A DNA stretch of 64,000 bases from Conyzicola nivalis_A (GCF_040548875.1 NZ_JBEPSJ010000001.1:744001-808000), one strand, 5' to 3'; counted from the first letter of the stretch, positions 50,836 to 60,081 are shown. Made by a program: numbers and translations. The notes: a model not told the origin generated them from the letters alone.

Positions 50836-52062
50836 TTAGAAGAGCGCGGCCGGGTTGGTCAGCCGCCACCACGGACCGGGATCGTCGATGGTCGCCGCGA
50901 GTTCGAGCGGCACCGTGATGGTCTCCCCGGCGACGGTGAAGGTGACCTCGCCGACATCCGTGCCCTTCTTCGCCACTCCGACCGCGTCGACGCGCGTCTC
51001 GGTCGCGATGGGCGTGTCCGCCCAGACCACGACCGCGGAATCCTTCGCCGCGACCAGCGCCGCCGTGTCTCCCCACGGCGTGGTGTAGGTGCCGAAGCTC
51101 TCCCCCGCCGTGGTGAGCGCGACCTCGTGGAAGCTCTCCTCCACGTCGGCGAGCAGGACCCGCACGGTCTCGTTGAGCGCCCGGTGATTCACTCCGCCGA
51201 GCACGGCGCCGACGATCGTGACCGTCTTGCCGCCGATCACGAAATCGGAGGCGAAGAGGAGGCAGGCGCCCGCCTCGTCCAGCGTTCCGGTCTTGATTCC
51301 CCTGATGCCGTCGATGCCGAGCAGCGAGTTGCTGTTCTCGATCTCGCCCAGCACGGGCACCGCCTCCTTCGCCGTTCCGACGATCTCGGCGACCACGGGG
51401 TGTGCCAGCGCCAGCTTGCCGAGCGCCACGAGGTCGCTGGCCGTGCTCACGTTCTGCGGCGACATCCCCGTCGGCTCGCTGATGGTGGTGGAGTTCAAGC
51501 CGTTCTTGGCGAGCCAGGCGTTGGCCGCCGGCACGAAGTCGGCCATCGAGCCGTATGCCCACGTGGCGAGCGACTCGGCGTAGTTGTTGGCCGACTCCAT
51601 GAGCATGATGTCCATGACCTGGCGCTGGCTCAGCACCATGCCCGCCGTGACCGGCTCGGTGGCCCCGTTGACGGCACGGTATGCGTCCCGGATCGCCACG
51701 TCCTTCGCGGTGAATTCGATGTTCGGTCCCGCGTCACCGACCGCCAGCGGCTTCGCCTCGAGTACGACGAGCGCCGTGATGACCTTGGTGATGGATGCGA
51801 TGGGTGCGGCCTCGGCCGCGCCGCCGGTGCCCAGCGTGCTCGCGAAACCGATGGCCCCCACGGCGCTGGTTCCGAGCGTCGGCCATTCGAGGGCTGCCGC
51901 GGGCTGCGCGGTCACGGCCACGGGCGTGACCGCGGCCTCGACGGGGCCGAGCGGTGCGAGCAGGGTCATCGGCAGGTAGAAGACGGTGCCGACGACGACG
52001 GCGAGTGCGCCGAATACCGCCACCCGTCGACGACGGAGGATCTGGCGTCGGGAGGGTGGCAT
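50836..52062 (-). CDS. D-alanyl-D-alanine carboxypeptidase (S11)
   Basis: 408-residue low-molecular-weight penicillin-binding protein acting on peptidoglycan stem peptides. A basic N-terminus with a membrane helix (about 13-36) precedes an S11 domain: PIASITKVITALV (Ser nucleophile and Lys), MESANNYAESLA (SAN) and RGIKTGTLDEAGACLLF (KTG). A C-terminal beta domain follows. ATG 52062 is leaderless after TAGCAT. It ends head-to-tail with the permease, 14 bases after its stop. Confidence 0.92.
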   Translation of the reverse strand: MPPSRRQILRRRRVAVFGALAVVVGTVFYLPMTLLAPLGPVEAAVTPVAVTAQPAAALEWPTLGTSAVGAIGFASTLGTGGAAEAAPIASITKVITALVVLEAKPLAVGDAGPNIEFTAKDVAIRDAYRAVNGATEPVTAGMVLSQRQVMDIMLMESANNYAESLATWAYGSMADFVPAANAWLAKNGLNSTTISEPTGMSPQNVSTASDLVALGKLALAHPVVAEIVGTAKEAVPVLGEIENSNSLLGIDGIRGIKTGTLDEAGACLLFASDFVIGGKTVTIVGAVLGGVNHRALNETVRVLLADVEESFHEVALTTAGESFGTYTTPWGDTAALVAAKDSAVVVWADTPIATETRVDAVGVAKKGTDVGEVTFTVAGETITVPLELAATIDDPGPWWRLTNPAALF

Positions 52063-52068
52063 CCGTCA

Positions 52069-52074
52069 ATGCTA
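52069..52074 (-). promoter_or_regulatory. -10 element, leaderless
   Basis: TAGCAT on the minus strand, then six bases and ATG 52062. It overlaps the stop region of the upstream permease gene. Confidence 0.55.
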
Positions 52075-52076
52075 GG

Positions 52077-53633
52077 TCAGGCGAGCCCACCGTCGACTGA
52101 ACGCAGGGGCGCGTGCTCCGATTCGGGCACGAGGATCGGCGTCTCGCGATTGAGACTCTCGCCGCGGAAGAACGGCTTCGAGCGGGGGAAGACGAACCAG
52201 AGCGCCATCAGCACGACGCCGAGCGCGAGCGAGCCGATACCGACGACGAAGACGCCGCCGACGCCCCAGATCACCGTGTAGCCGTAGTCCGGGTCGAACA
52301 TGTCGATCGCCGAGAAGACGAAGGCGGCGGTGAGCGAGAGCGCGCCGACGAGCGGGAAGACCAGCTTGAACACGACGTTGTGGGCGCTGGAGAACAGCTC
52401 CCTACGGAAGTACCAGACGCAGGAGAAGCCGGTGATCGCGTAGTAGAAGGCGATGGCGAGGCCGAGCGAGAGGATCGTGTCGGAGAGGAAGTCCTCGCTG
52501 ATGATCGTCATACCCACGTAGAAGACGATGGAGACGACCCCCATGACGAAGGTCGAGAAGGCGGGCGTCTTGTAGCGCGGATGCACCGTGCCGAATCTCT
52601 TCGGCAGAGCCCTGTAGGCCGCCATCGCGAGGGTCCCCCGCGCGGTGGGCAGGATCGTGGTCTGCGTCGACGAGACCGCGGAGACCATCACGGCGACCAC
52701 CAGCAGCCACGCCCATGGGCCGAACAAGACATCCTTCAACGCGAAGAACACGTCCTCGGCGTTGGTCTCGTTGCCGAGGCCCACCCCGCCGGTGCCGAGT
52801 CCCGCGTAGGCCATGGCGGCGACCGTCACACCCACGTAGGTGACGAGCAGGATCACGGTGGTGAGCACGGCGGCACGGCCGGGGGTGCGCTCCGGGTCCT
52901 TCGTCTCCTCGTTGAGCGCGAGGCAGGTGTCCCATCCCCAGTAGATGAACAGCGCGAGCAGCACCGCCTCGACGAAACCGGAGAACGACGTGAACGCGAA
53001 CGGGTTGAACCAGTCGAGCTGCGGCGTAGTGGAGCCTGCGGGGGCGGTGCCCGTCGCGATCGCCACGACGGCCGCGACCACGAAGACGATCAGGGCGAGG
53101 TACTGGATGCCGAGCAGCACGTTCTGCAGCTTCTCGCCGATCTCGGTGCCGCGGTAGCTGATCCACGTCATCACGGCGATGAAGACGACCCCGGTGAGCG
53201 TCACGACCATCCCGTCGAGCGCGAGCTCGGGATTGACGAGCAGCCAGAAGTACTTGCCTCCGATCTGGGCGAGGTTCGCGAGCACGACCATGCCGGCGAC
53301 CGCGACGCCCCAGCCGCCCATCCAGCCCACCCACGGGCCGAAGGCTTTCGTGGCCCAGGTGAACGTCGTGCCGCAGTCGGGGATCTCGCGGTTGAGCTCG
53401 CGATACGCGAACGCGATGAGGAACATCGGCACGAACGCCACGATGAATGCGATCGGCGCCTGAGCGCCCACCGCGAGCACGACGAAGCCGAGGGTCGCGG
53501 CGAGCGAGTACACCGGCGCGGTGGAGGCGAGGCCGATCACGGTCGAGCCGAAGAGCCCCAGCGTTCCCGCGGCGAGTCCCTTGCCTGCGGCGGGAGCCGC
53601 GGTCGCCGGTACTGACGTGTTCTGGCCGGGCAC
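52077..53633 (-). CDS. APC family amino acid permease
   Basis: 518-residue amino acid/polyamine/organocation transporter with about twelve helices. The first helix carries GSTVIGLASTAPVYSLAATLG, the unwound substrate-binding segment, and IPDCGTTFTWATKAFGPW is the typical loop after helix two. Specificity is unknown. GTG 53633 has GAGGGGAG upstream. Precedes the carboxypeptidase gene on the same strand. Confidence 0.92.
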   Translation of the reverse strand: MPGQNTSVPATAAPAAGKGLAAGTLGLFGSTVIGLASTAPVYSLAATLGFVVLAVGAQAPIAFIVAFVPMFLIAFAYRELNREIPDCGTTFTWATKAFGPWVGWMGGWGVAVAGMVVLANLAQIGGKYFWLLVNPELALDGMVVTLTGVVFIAVMTWISYRGTEIGEKLQNVLLGIQYLALIVFVVAAVVAIATGTAPAGSTTPQLDWFNPFAFTSFSGFVEAVLLALFIYWGWDTCLALNEETKDPERTPGRAAVLTTVILLVTYVGVTVAAMAYAGLGTGGVGLGNETNAEDVFFALKDVLFGPWAWLLVVAVMVSAVSSTQTTILPTARGTLAMAAYRALPKRFGTVHPRYKTPAFSTFVMGVVSIVFYVGMTIISEDFLSDTILSLGLAIAFYYAITGFSCVWYFRRELFSSAHNVVFKLVFPLVGALSLTAAFVFSAIDMFDPDYGYTVIWGVGGVFVVGIGSLALGVVLMALWFVFPRSKPFFRGESLNRETPILVPESEHAPLRSVDGGLA

Positions 53634-53694
53634 GATCGTCTCCCCTCGGGTGCGGTAGCGAGAGCCTACAACCGGCGTCGGCGGCGGGGAATCC

Positions 53695-54507
53695 CTACCG
53701 GACCCGCAGCGTGTACAGCGCGACGGCGCTCGCCGCGGCGACGTTGAGCGAGTCGACGCCGTGCATCATCGGGATGGTGACCACGGTGTCGGAGTTCTCC
53801 ATCGCGGCCGTGGTGAGGCCGTCGCCCTCGGAACCGAGCAGCACGGCGACCTTGTGGGGTGCGGATGCGGCGAAGGCGTCGAGTTCCACGGCGTCGTCAG
53901 CCAGCGCGAGCGCCGCGATGTGGAAGCCGGCCGCTCGCAGCAGCTCCGCTCCCTCGGGCCACTCGGGCAGCCGGGTCCACGGCACCTGCAGCACGGTCCC
54001 CATGCTCACCCGCACGCTGCGGCGGTAGAGCGGGTCGGCGCAGCGCGGCGTGATCAGCACGGCGTCGGCGCCGAGGCCGGCGACCGAGCGGAAGATCGCT
54101 CCGACGTTGGTGTGGTCGACGATGTCCTCGAGCACGACTACACGGCGGGCGCCGGCGAGCAGCTCGGTGACGTCGGCCAGCGGCGGGCGGTGCATCGAGG
54201 CGATCGCCCCGCGGTGCATGTCGAAGCCGGTGAGCTGCTTGAGCAGCTCGGCAGGACCGACGAACACCGGCACGTCGTCGAAGTCGTAGTCGGCGAGCAG
54301 GCGCTCCACGTCGGGCAGCCACTGCTCGATCAGCAGGAACGACCGGGGCCGGTGGCCGGCGGCGAGTGCCCGTTCGATCACCTTGGTGGACTCGGCGAGG
54401 TAGAGCCCGCCCGCGGGTTCGCTCACGCGTCGCAGCGCGACATCCGTCAGCGACTTGAAGTCCCGCAGCTCGGTCCGCTCGAGGTCGGTGATTCTCTCGA
54501 TGCGCAT
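53695..54507 (-). CDS. TrmH/SpoU family RNA 2'-O-methyltransferase
   Basis: 270-residue SPOUT methyltransferase. An N-terminal RNA-binding L30e-like domain (GGLYLAESTKVIERALAAGH) precedes the trefoil-knot domain with motif 1 DHTNVGAIFRSVAGLGA (Asn and Arg), motif 2 LLGSEGDGL and motif 3 IPMMHGVDSLNVAAASAVALY. 2'-O-methylation of rRNA or tRNA ribose; exact target unknown. I chose ATG 54507 because the homology begins there (MRIERITDL). It is divergent from the sirtuin gene, with about 125 bases between starts. Confidence 0.9.
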   Translation of the reverse strand: MRIERITDLERTELRDFKSLTDVALRRVSEPAGGLYLAESTKVIERALAAGHRPRSFLLIEQWLPDVERLLADYDFDDVPVFVGPAELLKQLTGFDMHRGAIASMHRPPLADVTELLAGARRVVVLEDIVDHTNVGAIFRSVAGLGADAVLITPRCADPLYRRSVRVSMGTVLQVPWTRLPEWPEGAELLRAAGFHIAALALADDAVELDAFAASAPHKVAVLLGSEGDGLTTAAMENSDTVVTIPMMHGVDSLNVAAASAVALYTLRVR

Positions 54508-54593
54508 GCGTGGACGTCCGTTCGACTGGGGGTGGGATGTGCCGGAAGCGAACACTGCCAGCAATCGGAAACATATCGGAAAGCTGGAGCGTT

Positions 54594-54599
54594 TAGTCT
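54594..54599 (+). promoter_or_regulatory. -10 element of sirtuin gene
   Basis: TAGTCT; initiation near 54606 gives a leader of about 26 bases containing GGGAGGAGAG before GTG 54632. Confidence 0.5.
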
Positions 54600-54631
54600 G
54601 GGGTGAGCTTCGCTACCGGGAGGAGAGCCGC

Positions 54632-55489
54632 GTGACCATTCCGCAGGTACATTCTCCTGCCCCCGAGGCCGGAGCAGCCGCACGGCTCGACCAGGCGGTC
54701 GAACTGCTGCGCGGGCGCCAGGTCGCTATCCTGACCGGGGCGGGCCTGAGCACCGACTCCGGCATTCCCGACTACCGCGGTGAGGGCGCCCCCGTGCGCT
54801 CACCCATGACGTTCTCGCAGTTCCTCGGCGACCTCGACTACCGCAAGCGCTACTGGGCGGGCAGCCACCTCGGCTGGAAGCGGTTCGCCGCGGCCGGGCC
54901 GAACGCCGGCCACCGGGCCATCGCCGGGCTCGAGTCGGCGGGGATCGTCAACGGCGTGATCACCCAGAACGTCGACGGCCTGCACCTGCGTGCGGGATCG
55001 CAGCGCGTCGTCGACCTGCACGGCTCGATGGACCGCGTCCGCTGCCTCACCTGCGGGCAGTACTACGCCCGCGGCGACATCGCCGCGCGCCTCGCCGCGG
55101 CGAACCCGTGGCTCGACGACACCGAAACCATCCCGCTCTCCCCCGACGGCGACGTGCAGATCGATTCGGTCGCCGACTTCGTGATTCCCGAGTGCAGCGT
55201 CTGCGGCGGGTTGCTCAAGCCCGACGTCGTGTTCTTCGGGGAGTTCGTCCCGCTTGAGAAGTTCACCGAGGCGTCCGCGCTCGTGCAGCGCGCCGAGGCC
55301 TTCATCGTCGCCGGGTCGTCGCTTATGGTGAACTCCGGCATCCGTCTGCTCGACCAGGCTGTGAAGAAGAAGCTGCCCGTCGTGGTCGTCAACCGCGGAA
55401 TCACGAAGGGCGACACCCGCGCTGCGGTTAAGATCGACGCAGGAACCTCCGAGACGCTCGTCTCGATCCTGGAGCGGTTGCGCGACTGA
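54632..55489 (+). CDS. Sir2 family NAD-dependent protein deacylase
   Basis: 285-residue sirtuin. LTGAGLSTDSGIPDYRG (NAD-binding), TQNVDGLHLRAGS (catalytic site), LHGSMDRV with the catalytic His, a zinc site from CLTCG and CSVCGG, and FFGEFVP plus AGSSLMV. Deacetylates or deacylates lysines. The GTG at 54632 is selected by a strong GGGAGGAGAG site. Followed after 41 bases by the phosphatase gene, probably co-transcribed. Confidence 0.93.
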   Translation: MTIPQVHSPAPEAGAAARLDQAVELLRGRQVAILTGAGLSTDSGIPDYRGEGAPVRSPMTFSQFLGDLDYRKRYWAGSHLGWKRFAAAGPNAGHRAIAGLESAGIVNGVITQNVDGLHLRAGSQRVVDLHGSMDRVRCLTCGQYYARGDIAARLAAANPWLDDTETIPLSPDGDVQIDSVADFVIPECSVCGGLLKPDVVFFGEFVPLEKFTEASALVQRAEAFIVAGSSLMVNSGIRLLDQAVKKKLPVVVVNRGITKGDTRAAVKIDAGTSETLVSILERLRD

Positions 55490-55530
55490 CGCGCGCGTCA
55501 CGGGATCCCGGTTCCCGAACGGGGAGCCGC

Positions 55531-56160
55531 ATGACCATGATCTACCTCGTCCGTCACGGCGAGACCGACTGGAACCGTGAGCGCCGCATCCAGGGCAGCA
55601 CTGACATCCCCCTCAACGAGACCGGGCGCGAACAGGCGTCCGTCACCGGCGCGCTTCTGGCCAGCCGCGAGTGGGACGGCGTGTACGCGAGCCCGCTCTC
55701 GCGCGCCTTCGAGACCGCCGAGATCATCGCCCGCGAACTCGGCCTGCCCTCCCCGCAGGCCGTGCCGCAGCTCGCCGAGCGCAACTACGGAGACGCCGAG
55801 GGTCTGACCGGCGACGAGATCGACTCGCGCTTCGCCGGCGCAGACATCCCCGGGCGTGAAACACGCGAGGAGGTCGCCGCCCGCGCCCTGCCGGCGATCA
55901 TCGCCCTCGCCGAGAACCATCCGGGCGAGTCGATCGTGCTCGTGAGCCACGGCGGGGTCATCCGCACCATTCTGGGCACCGTCGCACCCGACGCGCACCC
56001 CGAGCCGATCCGAAACGGCTCTGTGCACAGCTTCCGTCACACCGACGGCACGCTCGACCTCATCGCCTTCGACGACCCGATCGAGGTCGAGTCGCTGGCC
56101 TGCGCCACAGAGGACATCGAGGAGCAGAACGCGATCGAGTCGCGCGAGTCGCTCGTCTAG
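55531..56160 (+). CDS. Histidine phosphatase family protein
   Basis: 209-residue phosphatase of the phosphoglycerate-mutase-like superfamily. LVRHGETDWNRERRIQG carries the catalytic His phospho-acceptor; ASPLSRAFETAE the second Arg; LAERNYGDAEG the acid Glu and VLVSHGGVIRT the second His. Substrate unknown; the acidic C-terminal tail is family-variable. ATG 55531 has ACGGGGAG upstream. The stop overlaps the convergent hydrolase gene by four bases. Confidence 0.92.
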   Translation: MTMIYLVRHGETDWNRERRIQGSTDIPLNETGREQASVTGALLASREWDGVYASPLSRAFETAEIIARELGLPSPQAVPQLAERNYGDAEGLTGDEIDSRFAGADIPGRETREEVAARALPAIIALAENHPGESIVLVSHGGVIRTILGTVAPDAHPEPIRNGSVHSFRHTDGTLDLIAFDDPIEVESLACATEDIEEQNAIESRESLV

Positions 56161-57083
56161 CTCGAGGCGGCGCGCCGCTCGTCGGCGAGGCTGCCCGCGC
56201 CGAGGAAGTCGACGATCATCTCGGCCGCCTCGCGCGACTTCTCGTAGTGGATGAGATGCCCCACATCGGGGATGACGTGGAGTGTGGCATCCGCCATCTC
56301 GTCCCTCAGCGTCTCCAGCTGGGCAACGGTGGTGATGAGGTCGAGCTCGGCGCCGATCAGCAGCGTCGGGACCGGGATGTCGGCGGCGACGGAGGTGACG
56401 TCGGTGCTGATCGACGCCTCGAAGCCCTCGACCACAGTCGTGCGGTCGGAGAAGCGTCCGAAGTACGTGTGGTGCTGGTCGTGGATGAACCGGCGCAGCG
56501 CCTTGTCCTTCGTCTTCGCCAGCGAGAGGCTCATAAAACGGATCACGAGCCAGTTGTCGAGCAGCCAGTGGCCGGCCCGTTCGGGAAGCGCCATCGCGAG
56601 CCGGTAGTAGACGACCGTGCCCTGGGTGCGGATCTTGCTCGGTCCGTCGAGGGCGGATGCGGCGATCGGGTTGACGAGGATGAGCTTGGGTGTCGACACG
56701 AGCCTGTTCGCGACGGCGTACGAGGTCACCATGGAGCCGAACGAGTGCCCGAGCACGACGGCGGTGCCGTTCAGGCCCAGGGAGTCGAGGAAGGCGGCGT
56801 ACCAGGCGGCGTACCCGGCGATGTCGTGCTTGGCACCGGTCATCGCCGACGACTCGCCGAAGCCGGGAAGATCGGGACTGACGATTTTCACGCCCCGCAG
56901 GTGCGCGACGACGGGCTCGAGGCCGTGGTGCTCGCCACGGTAGCCGTGGGCGATGACGATCGTCGTCGCCGCGTCTTCCGGCCCGTAGACCCAGTAGTGG
57001 GTGTCGCTGCCGAGCACCCGCACGACCTCGTGGCGGGTGGGCAGCTCGTCGAGCAGGGCGGCGAAGGGGGATTCAACAGACAT
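56157..57083 (-). CDS. Alpha/beta hydrolase
   Basis: 308 residues. The nucleophile elbow is GHSFGS, the oxyanion region HGYRGEHHG, the acid lies in IGAELDLITT and the catalytic His in DVGHLIHYE. The class includes esterases, lipases and haloalkane dehalogenases; the substrate is unknown. ATG 57083 follows TAGACT (57097-57092) by eight bases. Divergent from treS. Confidence 0.88.
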   Translation of the reverse strand: MSVESPFAALLDELPTRHEVVRVLGSDTHYWVYGPEDAATTIVIAHGYRGEHHGLEPVVAHLRGVKIVSPDLPGFGESSAMTGAKHDIAGYAAWYAAFLDSLGLNGTAVVLGHSFGSMVTSYAVANRLVSTPKLILVNPIAASALDGPSKIRTQGTVVYYRLAMALPERAGHWLLDNWLVIRFMSLSLAKTKDKALRRFIHDQHHTYFGRFSDRTTVVEGFEASISTDVTSVAADIPVPTLLIGAELDLITTVAQLETLRDEMADATLHVIPDVGHLIHYEKSREAAEMIVDFLGAGSLADERRAASS

Positions 57084-57134
57084 CGGTGTTCAGTCTATGC
57101 ACGGGTCGCTGCACAAGCGCTTGCCGGGCCCCCC

Positions 57135-57140
57135 TAGACT
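57135..57140 (+). promoter_or_regulatory. Probable -10 of treS
   Basis: TAGACT about 50 bases before GTG 57190, leaving a leader with AGGAG (57181-57185). Confidence 0.45.
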
Positions 57141-57189
57141 CGTTTCGACACGCATTCGCGTGCCCCACCCCCCAGTTCCGAGGAGCACA

Positions 57190-58914
57190 GTGACCTTCAC
57201 CGCCCCCATTCAGTTGCCCGGGCTCGCGCTCGACCCCCAGTGGTACCGGCGTGCGGTGTTCTATGAGGTCATGGTCCGTTCCTTCGTCGACAGTAACGGC
57301 GACGGCTCCGGCGACCTGCAGGGGGTTGTGCAGAAGCTCGACTACCTCCAGTGGCTGGGAATCGACGCTCTCTGGCTTCCCCCGTTCTTCAACTCGCCGC
57401 TGCGCGATGGCGGCTACGACGTCTCCGACTTCATGTCGATCCTCCCCGACTTCGGAACCCTCGACGAGTTCCGCGACCTCGTGACGAAGGTGCACGAGCG
57501 CAACATGCGCGTCGTCATCGACCTCCCCGTGAACCACACCTCCGACGCGCACGAGTGGTTCCAGCAGTCCCGTTCCGACCCCGAGGGCCCCTACGGCGAC
57601 TTCTACGTCTGGAGCGACACCGACGACAAGTACAAGGACATCCGCGTCATCTTCGTCGACACCGAGGAGTCGAACTGGGCGTTCGACTCCGAGCGTCGCC
57701 AGTTCTTCTTCCACCGTTTCTTCTCGCATCAGCCCGACCTCAACTTCGAGAACCCGGCAGTGCACGAGGCGATGTTCGACATCGTGCGTTTCTGGCTCGA
57801 CCTGGGCGTCGACGGTTTCCGCCTCGACGCGATCCCCTACCTCTACGAGACCGAGGAGGGCAACGGCGAGGGCGAGCCTGCCACGCACGCGTTCATCCAG
57901 AAGCTGCGCGCGATGGTCGACTCCGAGTACCCCGGCCGGGTCATGATCGCCGAGGCCAATCAGTGGCCCAACGAGGTCGCCGAGTTCCTCGGAACCAACG
58001 AGGACCCCGAGTGCCACATGGCCTTCGACTTCCCGGTCATGCCGCGAATCTTCTACTCCCTCCGCTCGCAGCAGGCGGGCGAGCTGGTGCGCGTGCTCTC
58101 CGAGCACACGGCGATTCCGGATGGCGCGGGCTGGGGTGTCTTCCTGCGCAACCACGACGAGCTCACGCTCGAGATGGTGAACGAGGAGTACCGACAGGCC
58201 ATGTACGGCTGGTACGCCTACGACCCGCGCATGCGCGCCAACATCGGCATCCGCCGTCGCCTCGCGCCCCTGCTCGACAACTCCCGCGCCGAGCTCGAAC
58301 TGGCGCACGCGCTGCTGTTCTCGCTTCAGGGCAGCCCGTTCCTCTACTACGGCGACGAGATCGGCATGGGAGACAACATCTGGCTCCCCGACCGCGACTC
58401 CTCGCGCACCCCGATGCAGTGGACCCCCGACCGCAACGCCGGCTTCTCGACCGCCGACCCCGGCAAGCTCTTCCTGCCGGTCGTGCAGTCGCTGGTCTAC
58501 AACTACCAGCAGGTGAACGTGGAGGCGCAGCTCGCGCAGTCGCGCTCGCTGCTGCATTGGATCCGCAATGTGATCCACGTGCGCAAGGGCCACCCCACCT
58601 TCGGGCTGGGCACCCTGCGTGTGCTCGAGACCGACCACGAGTCGGTGCTCGCCTTCGTGCGCGAGTACAAGGGCTCGGGCACCCACTTCGGCGACATGCC
58701 CGAGAAGGTGCTCTGCGTCTTCAGCTTCGCGCACAACCCGGTCTCGGTCACGATCCGCGACCCCGAAAACCCGGGCGAGCCGCTCTACGACCTCTTCGGC
58801 GGCGGCGAGTTCCCCACCATCGGCGAAGACGGCGCGCTCAGCCTGACTCTCGGCACCCAGAGCTTCTACTGGCTGCACGTGGGCGGAGCGCACTTTGCCG
58901 GTGGTCGCGTTTAG
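57190..58914 (+). CDS. treS: Trehalose synthase (maltose alpha-D-glucosyltransferase)
   Basis: 574-residue GH13 enzyme interconverting trehalose and maltose. Catalytic residues: nucleophile Asp213 in DGFRLDAIP, acid/base Glu255 in IAEANQW, and Asp323 in RNHDELTLE. WYRRAVFYEVMVRSFVD and GDLQGVVQKLDYLQWLGIDA fit TreS. No maltokinase is fused. I chose GTG 57190 because AGGAG lies just upstream and the catalytic domain begins there; an upstream extension is a shadow of the opposite strand. It feeds maltose to Mak (27702) and links trehalose with glycogen metabolism. Confidence 0.94.
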   Translation: MTFTAPIQLPGLALDPQWYRRAVFYEVMVRSFVDSNGDGSGDLQGVVQKLDYLQWLGIDALWLPPFFNSPLRDGGYDVSDFMSILPDFGTLDEFRDLVTKVHERNMRVVIDLPVNHTSDAHEWFQQSRSDPEGPYGDFYVWSDTDDKYKDIRVIFVDTEESNWAFDSERRQFFFHRFFSHQPDLNFENPAVHEAMFDIVRFWLDLGVDGFRLDAIPYLYETEEGNGEGEPATHAFIQKLRAMVDSEYPGRVMIAEANQWPNEVAEFLGTNEDPECHMAFDFPVMPRIFYSLRSQQAGELVRVLSEHTAIPDGAGWGVFLRNHDELTLEMVNEEYRQAMYGWYAYDPRMRANIGIRRRLAPLLDNSRAELELAHALLFSLQGSPFLYYGDEIGMGDNIWLPDRDSSRTPMQWTPDRNAGFSTADPGKLFLPVVQSLVYNYQQVNVEAQLAQSRSLLHWIRNVIHVRKGHPTFGLGTLRVLETDHESVLAFVREYKGSGTHFGDMPEKVLCVFSFAHNPVSVTIRDPENPGEPLYDLFGGGEFPTIGEDGALSLTLGTQSFYWLHVGGAHFAGGRV

Positions 58915-58917
58915 AGT
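58912..58917 (+). promoter_or_regulatory. -10 overlapping the treS stop codon
   Basis: TAGAGT: its first three bases are the treS stop codon TAG. Six bases later lies ATG 58924 of the exonuclease gene, giving that gene its own leaderless promoter inside the treS 3' end. Confidence 0.6.
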
Positions 58918-58923
58918 GACGGC

Positions 58924-59616
58924 ATGAGCAACCTGTGGTTTGACAATCTCGGAGTATTCGACCTGGAGACGACCGGCATCGACGTGCAGACGAGTCGGAT
59001 CGTCTCCGCGCATGTCGGCGTGATCGACTCCTCCGGGGCCGTCGTCGAGGAGCACTCGTGGCTCGCCGACCCCGGCATCGAGATCCCGGCGCAGGCGAGC
59101 GCGGTGCACGGCATCACGACCGAGCGCGCCCGCGCCGAGGGCCGGCCGGCCGCGCAGGTCGTGGCCGAGATCGTCGCCCAGCTCGAGCAGCTCGTGGCGC
59201 GCGGTCTGGCGATCACCATCTACAACGCGCCGTACGACCTGTCCCTGCTGCACCACGAGGCGGTGCGCCACGGTGTCACGCCCCTGCACGAACCGGTGCC
59301 GATCATCGACCCGCTCGTGCTCGACCGCGCCGTCGACAAGTACCGCAAGGGCAAGCGCACCCTCGAGGCGGCTGCGCTCGTCTACGGGGTGCCGCTGACT
59401 GACGCCCACGACGCCGGCGCAGACGCCGTCGCCGCCGGCCGCATCGCCCAGGCGCTCGCCGGCAAGTACGGGGCACAGCTGGCGATCGACGGGGCAGCGC
59501 TGCACGCCCTGCAGGTCGGCTGGTGCGCCGAGCAGTCCGCGAGCTTCCAGGACTACATGCGCCGCACCAAGGATCCGCTGTTCGAGACATCGGGCGCCTG
59601 GCCGCAGCGTCTGTAA
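58924..59616 (+). CDS. DEDDh exonuclease (DnaQ-like)
   Basis: 230-residue 3'-5' exonuclease with all ligands intact: GVFDLETTGID (Asp13, Glu15), VHGITTERA, YNAPYDLSLL (Asp) and AHDAGADAVAAG (His and Asp). It may act in proofreading or RNA/DNA turnover as a stand-alone nuclease. The contrast with the degenerate relative at 19415 is informative. Leaderless ATG 58924. Confidence 0.9.
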   Translation: MSNLWFDNLGVFDLETTGIDVQTSRIVSAHVGVIDSSGAVVEEHSWLADPGIEIPAQASAVHGITTERARAEGRPAAQVVAEIVAQLEQLVARGLAITIYNAPYDLSLLHHEAVRHGVTPLHEPVPIIDPLVLDRAVDKYRKGKRTLEAAALVYGVPLTDAHDAGADAVAAGRIAQALAGKYGAQLAIDGAALHALQVGWCAEQSASFQDYMRRTKDPLFETSGAWPQRL

Positions 59617-59673
59617 CAACGCACGATCGTGCGGGGCCGGTGCCGTGCACAGGCCCTGCACACGATCCGTTGC

Positions 59674-59757
59674 TATCGTGGAGGAATAGGCCGCGGCACG
59701 CGGCCCCGGACGACGGATCAGTACCCGGAACGCGACAAGACTGGCCAAGGGAAAGTC
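59674..59757 (+). promoter_or_regulatory. Promoter and structured leader of SMR gene
   Basis: A TATCGT -10 (59674-59679) is followed by a leader of about 72 bases. GGCCGC (59689-59694) pairs with GCGGCC (59700-59705) around GGCAC, and a second small hairpin (CCG/CGG around GACGA) follows. Purpose unknown. It resembles no riboswitch I can call with confidence. Confidence 0.35.
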
Positions 59758-60081
59758 ATGTCGTGGATCATCCTCATCCTGTCCGGTGTGCTCGAAGCAG
59801 TCTGGGCGACCGCGCTCGGCAAGTCGGAGGGCTTCACCAAGCTCTGGCCGACCGTCGTGTTCGGGGTCGGCCTCGTGCTCAGCATGGCGGGCCTGGCCTT
59901 CGCGATGCGCGACATCTCCACCGGCACCGCCTACGCGATCTGGGTCGGCATCGGGGCCGCGCTCACGGTGCTCTACGCGATGGTCTTCGGCGGCGAGCCC
60001 GCCTCGATCGTCAAGGTGCTGCTCGTGCTCGGAATCGTCGGCTGTGTCATCGGCCTCAAGCTCGTCGGCGGCGAGCACTAG
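59758..60081 (+). CDS. SMR family efflux transporter (SugE/Gdx-like)
   Basis: 107-residue four-helix small multidrug resistance protein. The essential membrane Glu is in GVLEAVWA (Glu13). The N-terminal MSWIIL, GKSEGFTKLWP and GTAYAIWVGIGA are closer to SugE/Gdx guanidinium exporters than to EmrE. Functions as an antiparallel or paired dimer. ATG 59758 has AAGGGA seven bases upstream. Convergent with L31. Confidence 0.88.
   Translation: MSWIILILSGVLEAVWATALGKSEGFTKLWPTVVFGVGLVLSMAGLAFAMRDISTGTAYAIWVGIGAALTVLYAMVFGGEPASIVKVLLVLGIVGCVIGLKLVGGEH

Noticed and set aside
57073..60078. 1001-codon open frame on the minus strand opposite treS, exonuclease and SMR genes
   Set aside because: Low-complexity Asp/Val/Glu/Leu-rich shadow of three well-supported plus-strand genes; no domain, and it crosses gene boundaries.
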